Below, in pieces: positions 63,727 through 64,000 of a stretch of DNA of 64,000 bases. The notes beneath the pieces were generated by a model. The model was not told the DNA's origin, made no database searches, and was given only the letters and a program-made list of their open reading frames with translations. The translations under genes and the position numbers were made by a program. Source of the DNA: Moheibacter sediminis (GTDB taxonomy: Bacteria > Bacteroidota > Bacteroidia > Flavobacteriales > Weeksellaceae); the NCBI RefSeq assembly GCF_900176425.1, contig NZ_FWXS01000002.1:186001-250000 (forward strand), written 5' to 3'. Each line of letters begins with the position of its first letter. Position 1 is the first letter of the stretch.

Positions 63727-64000
63727 ATGAAACTAGCAGAAATATCCATTAAAAGACCCACGCTTGTAGTCGCATTGTTTACAATTCTGACTTTAGGAGG
63801 ACTTTTTTCCTATACGCAGTTGGGTTACGAACTCATACCGAAATTTGAGTTCAACATGATTACAATTTCCACGGTGTATCCGGGAGCATCACCATCGGAA
63901 ATGGAAAACACAGTTACCAAGAAAATCGAGGATGCAGTTGCTTCCATGGAAAACATTAAAAAAATTGAATCAAAATCCTTTGAAAGTTTATCAATGGTAA
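63727..64000 (+). CDS. RND efflux transporter permease (AcrB/HAE1-like), 3' part beyond the window
   Basis: The first 91 codons of an inner-membrane RND pump: KLAEISIKRPTLVVALFTIL is TM1 and its cytoplasmic lead, then LGYELIPKFEFNMITISTVY and the porter-domain opening PGASPSEMENTVTKKIEDAV. These match the amino end of HAE1-family drug pumps (about 1030-1060 residues), so roughly 90 percent of the gene is missing. It completes a TetR-TolC-MFP-RND operon. Confidence 0.93.
   Translation, partial: MKLAEISIKRPTLVVALFTILTLGGLFSYTQLGYELIPKFEFNMITISTVYPGASPSEMENTVTKKIEDAVASMENIKKIESKSFESLSMV

Noticed and set aside
1-64000. tRNA, rRNA, riboswitch and other known structured RNA genes
   Set aside because: Reading both strands by eye I found no convincing cloverleaf, rRNA segment or known riboswitch core; a covariance-model search would be the decisive test.

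Overview
The window looks like a chromosomal piece from a low-GC flavobacterium (Bacteroidota, class Flavobacteriia; a Chryseobacterium/Weeksellaceae-like organism is my best guess, inferred from gene families only). The evidence is the fused SecDF, type IX secretion (T9SS) sorting tails of both type A and type B, many SPII lipoproteins and beta-barrel proteins, a PIN-PhoH protein, and several promoters that match the Bacteroidota consensus TTTG-N19/20-TAnnTTTG. No rRNA, tRNA, CRISPR array or intact transposase was seen.

Layout. 0-8 kb: secDF (partial), phoH, a PstS-like lipoprotein and tonB on the minus strand, divergent from dnaB. 8-16.3 kb: a hairpin array, proline dehydrogenase, priA, and a MacAB-like export operon (ATPase, two permeases, adaptor). 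16.5-20 kb: a T9SS type-B surface protein. 20-25 kb: a histidine kinase, then a bacteriophytochrome kinase with its own biliverdin-forming heme oxygenase. 25-31.6 kb: small unknowns, pncA, an outer-membrane beta-barrel gene divergent from a LytS/LytTR two-component pair, and an aminotransferase. 31.8-36.8 kb: a 1671-residue T9SS type-A protein with a 439-residue internal duplication. 37-43.7 kb: sixA-ppk-ppx polyphosphate genes, a 2OG-Fe(II) oxygenase, an esterase and ypdA.

43.7-46 kb is the clearest accessory spot. A high-GC secreted C1q-like gene broken by an amber codon and an XRE regulator lie between ypdA and a decayed second copy of the ypdA 5' end. A 136-bp MITE/REP-like element follows after a small DUF1304 gene. 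46-53.3 kb: a peptide-binding lipoprotein, a ParE-type toxin-antitoxin pair, a type II NADH dehydrogenase, and an LLM oxidoreductase-methyltransferase-recG operon. 53.3-56.2 kb: four unrecognised, mostly exported, AT-rich genes, one probably frameshifted in a T7 run. 56.2-60.5 kb: an outer-membrane protein, peptidase E, a DUF4403 protein, and an ECF sigma factor with a membrane partner. 60.5-64 kb: a TetR-controlled tripartite RND efflux operon cut by the window end.

Most of the window is ordinary housekeeping and envelope biology. The points most worth a second look are the ypdA duplication with its foreign cassette, the regularly spaced hairpin array at 7.95-8.06 kb, the 45.76 kb element, the phytochrome/heme-oxygenase pair, and the 21-bp-phased repeats upstream of the LytTR operon. 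No gap between genes exceeds about 300 bases.
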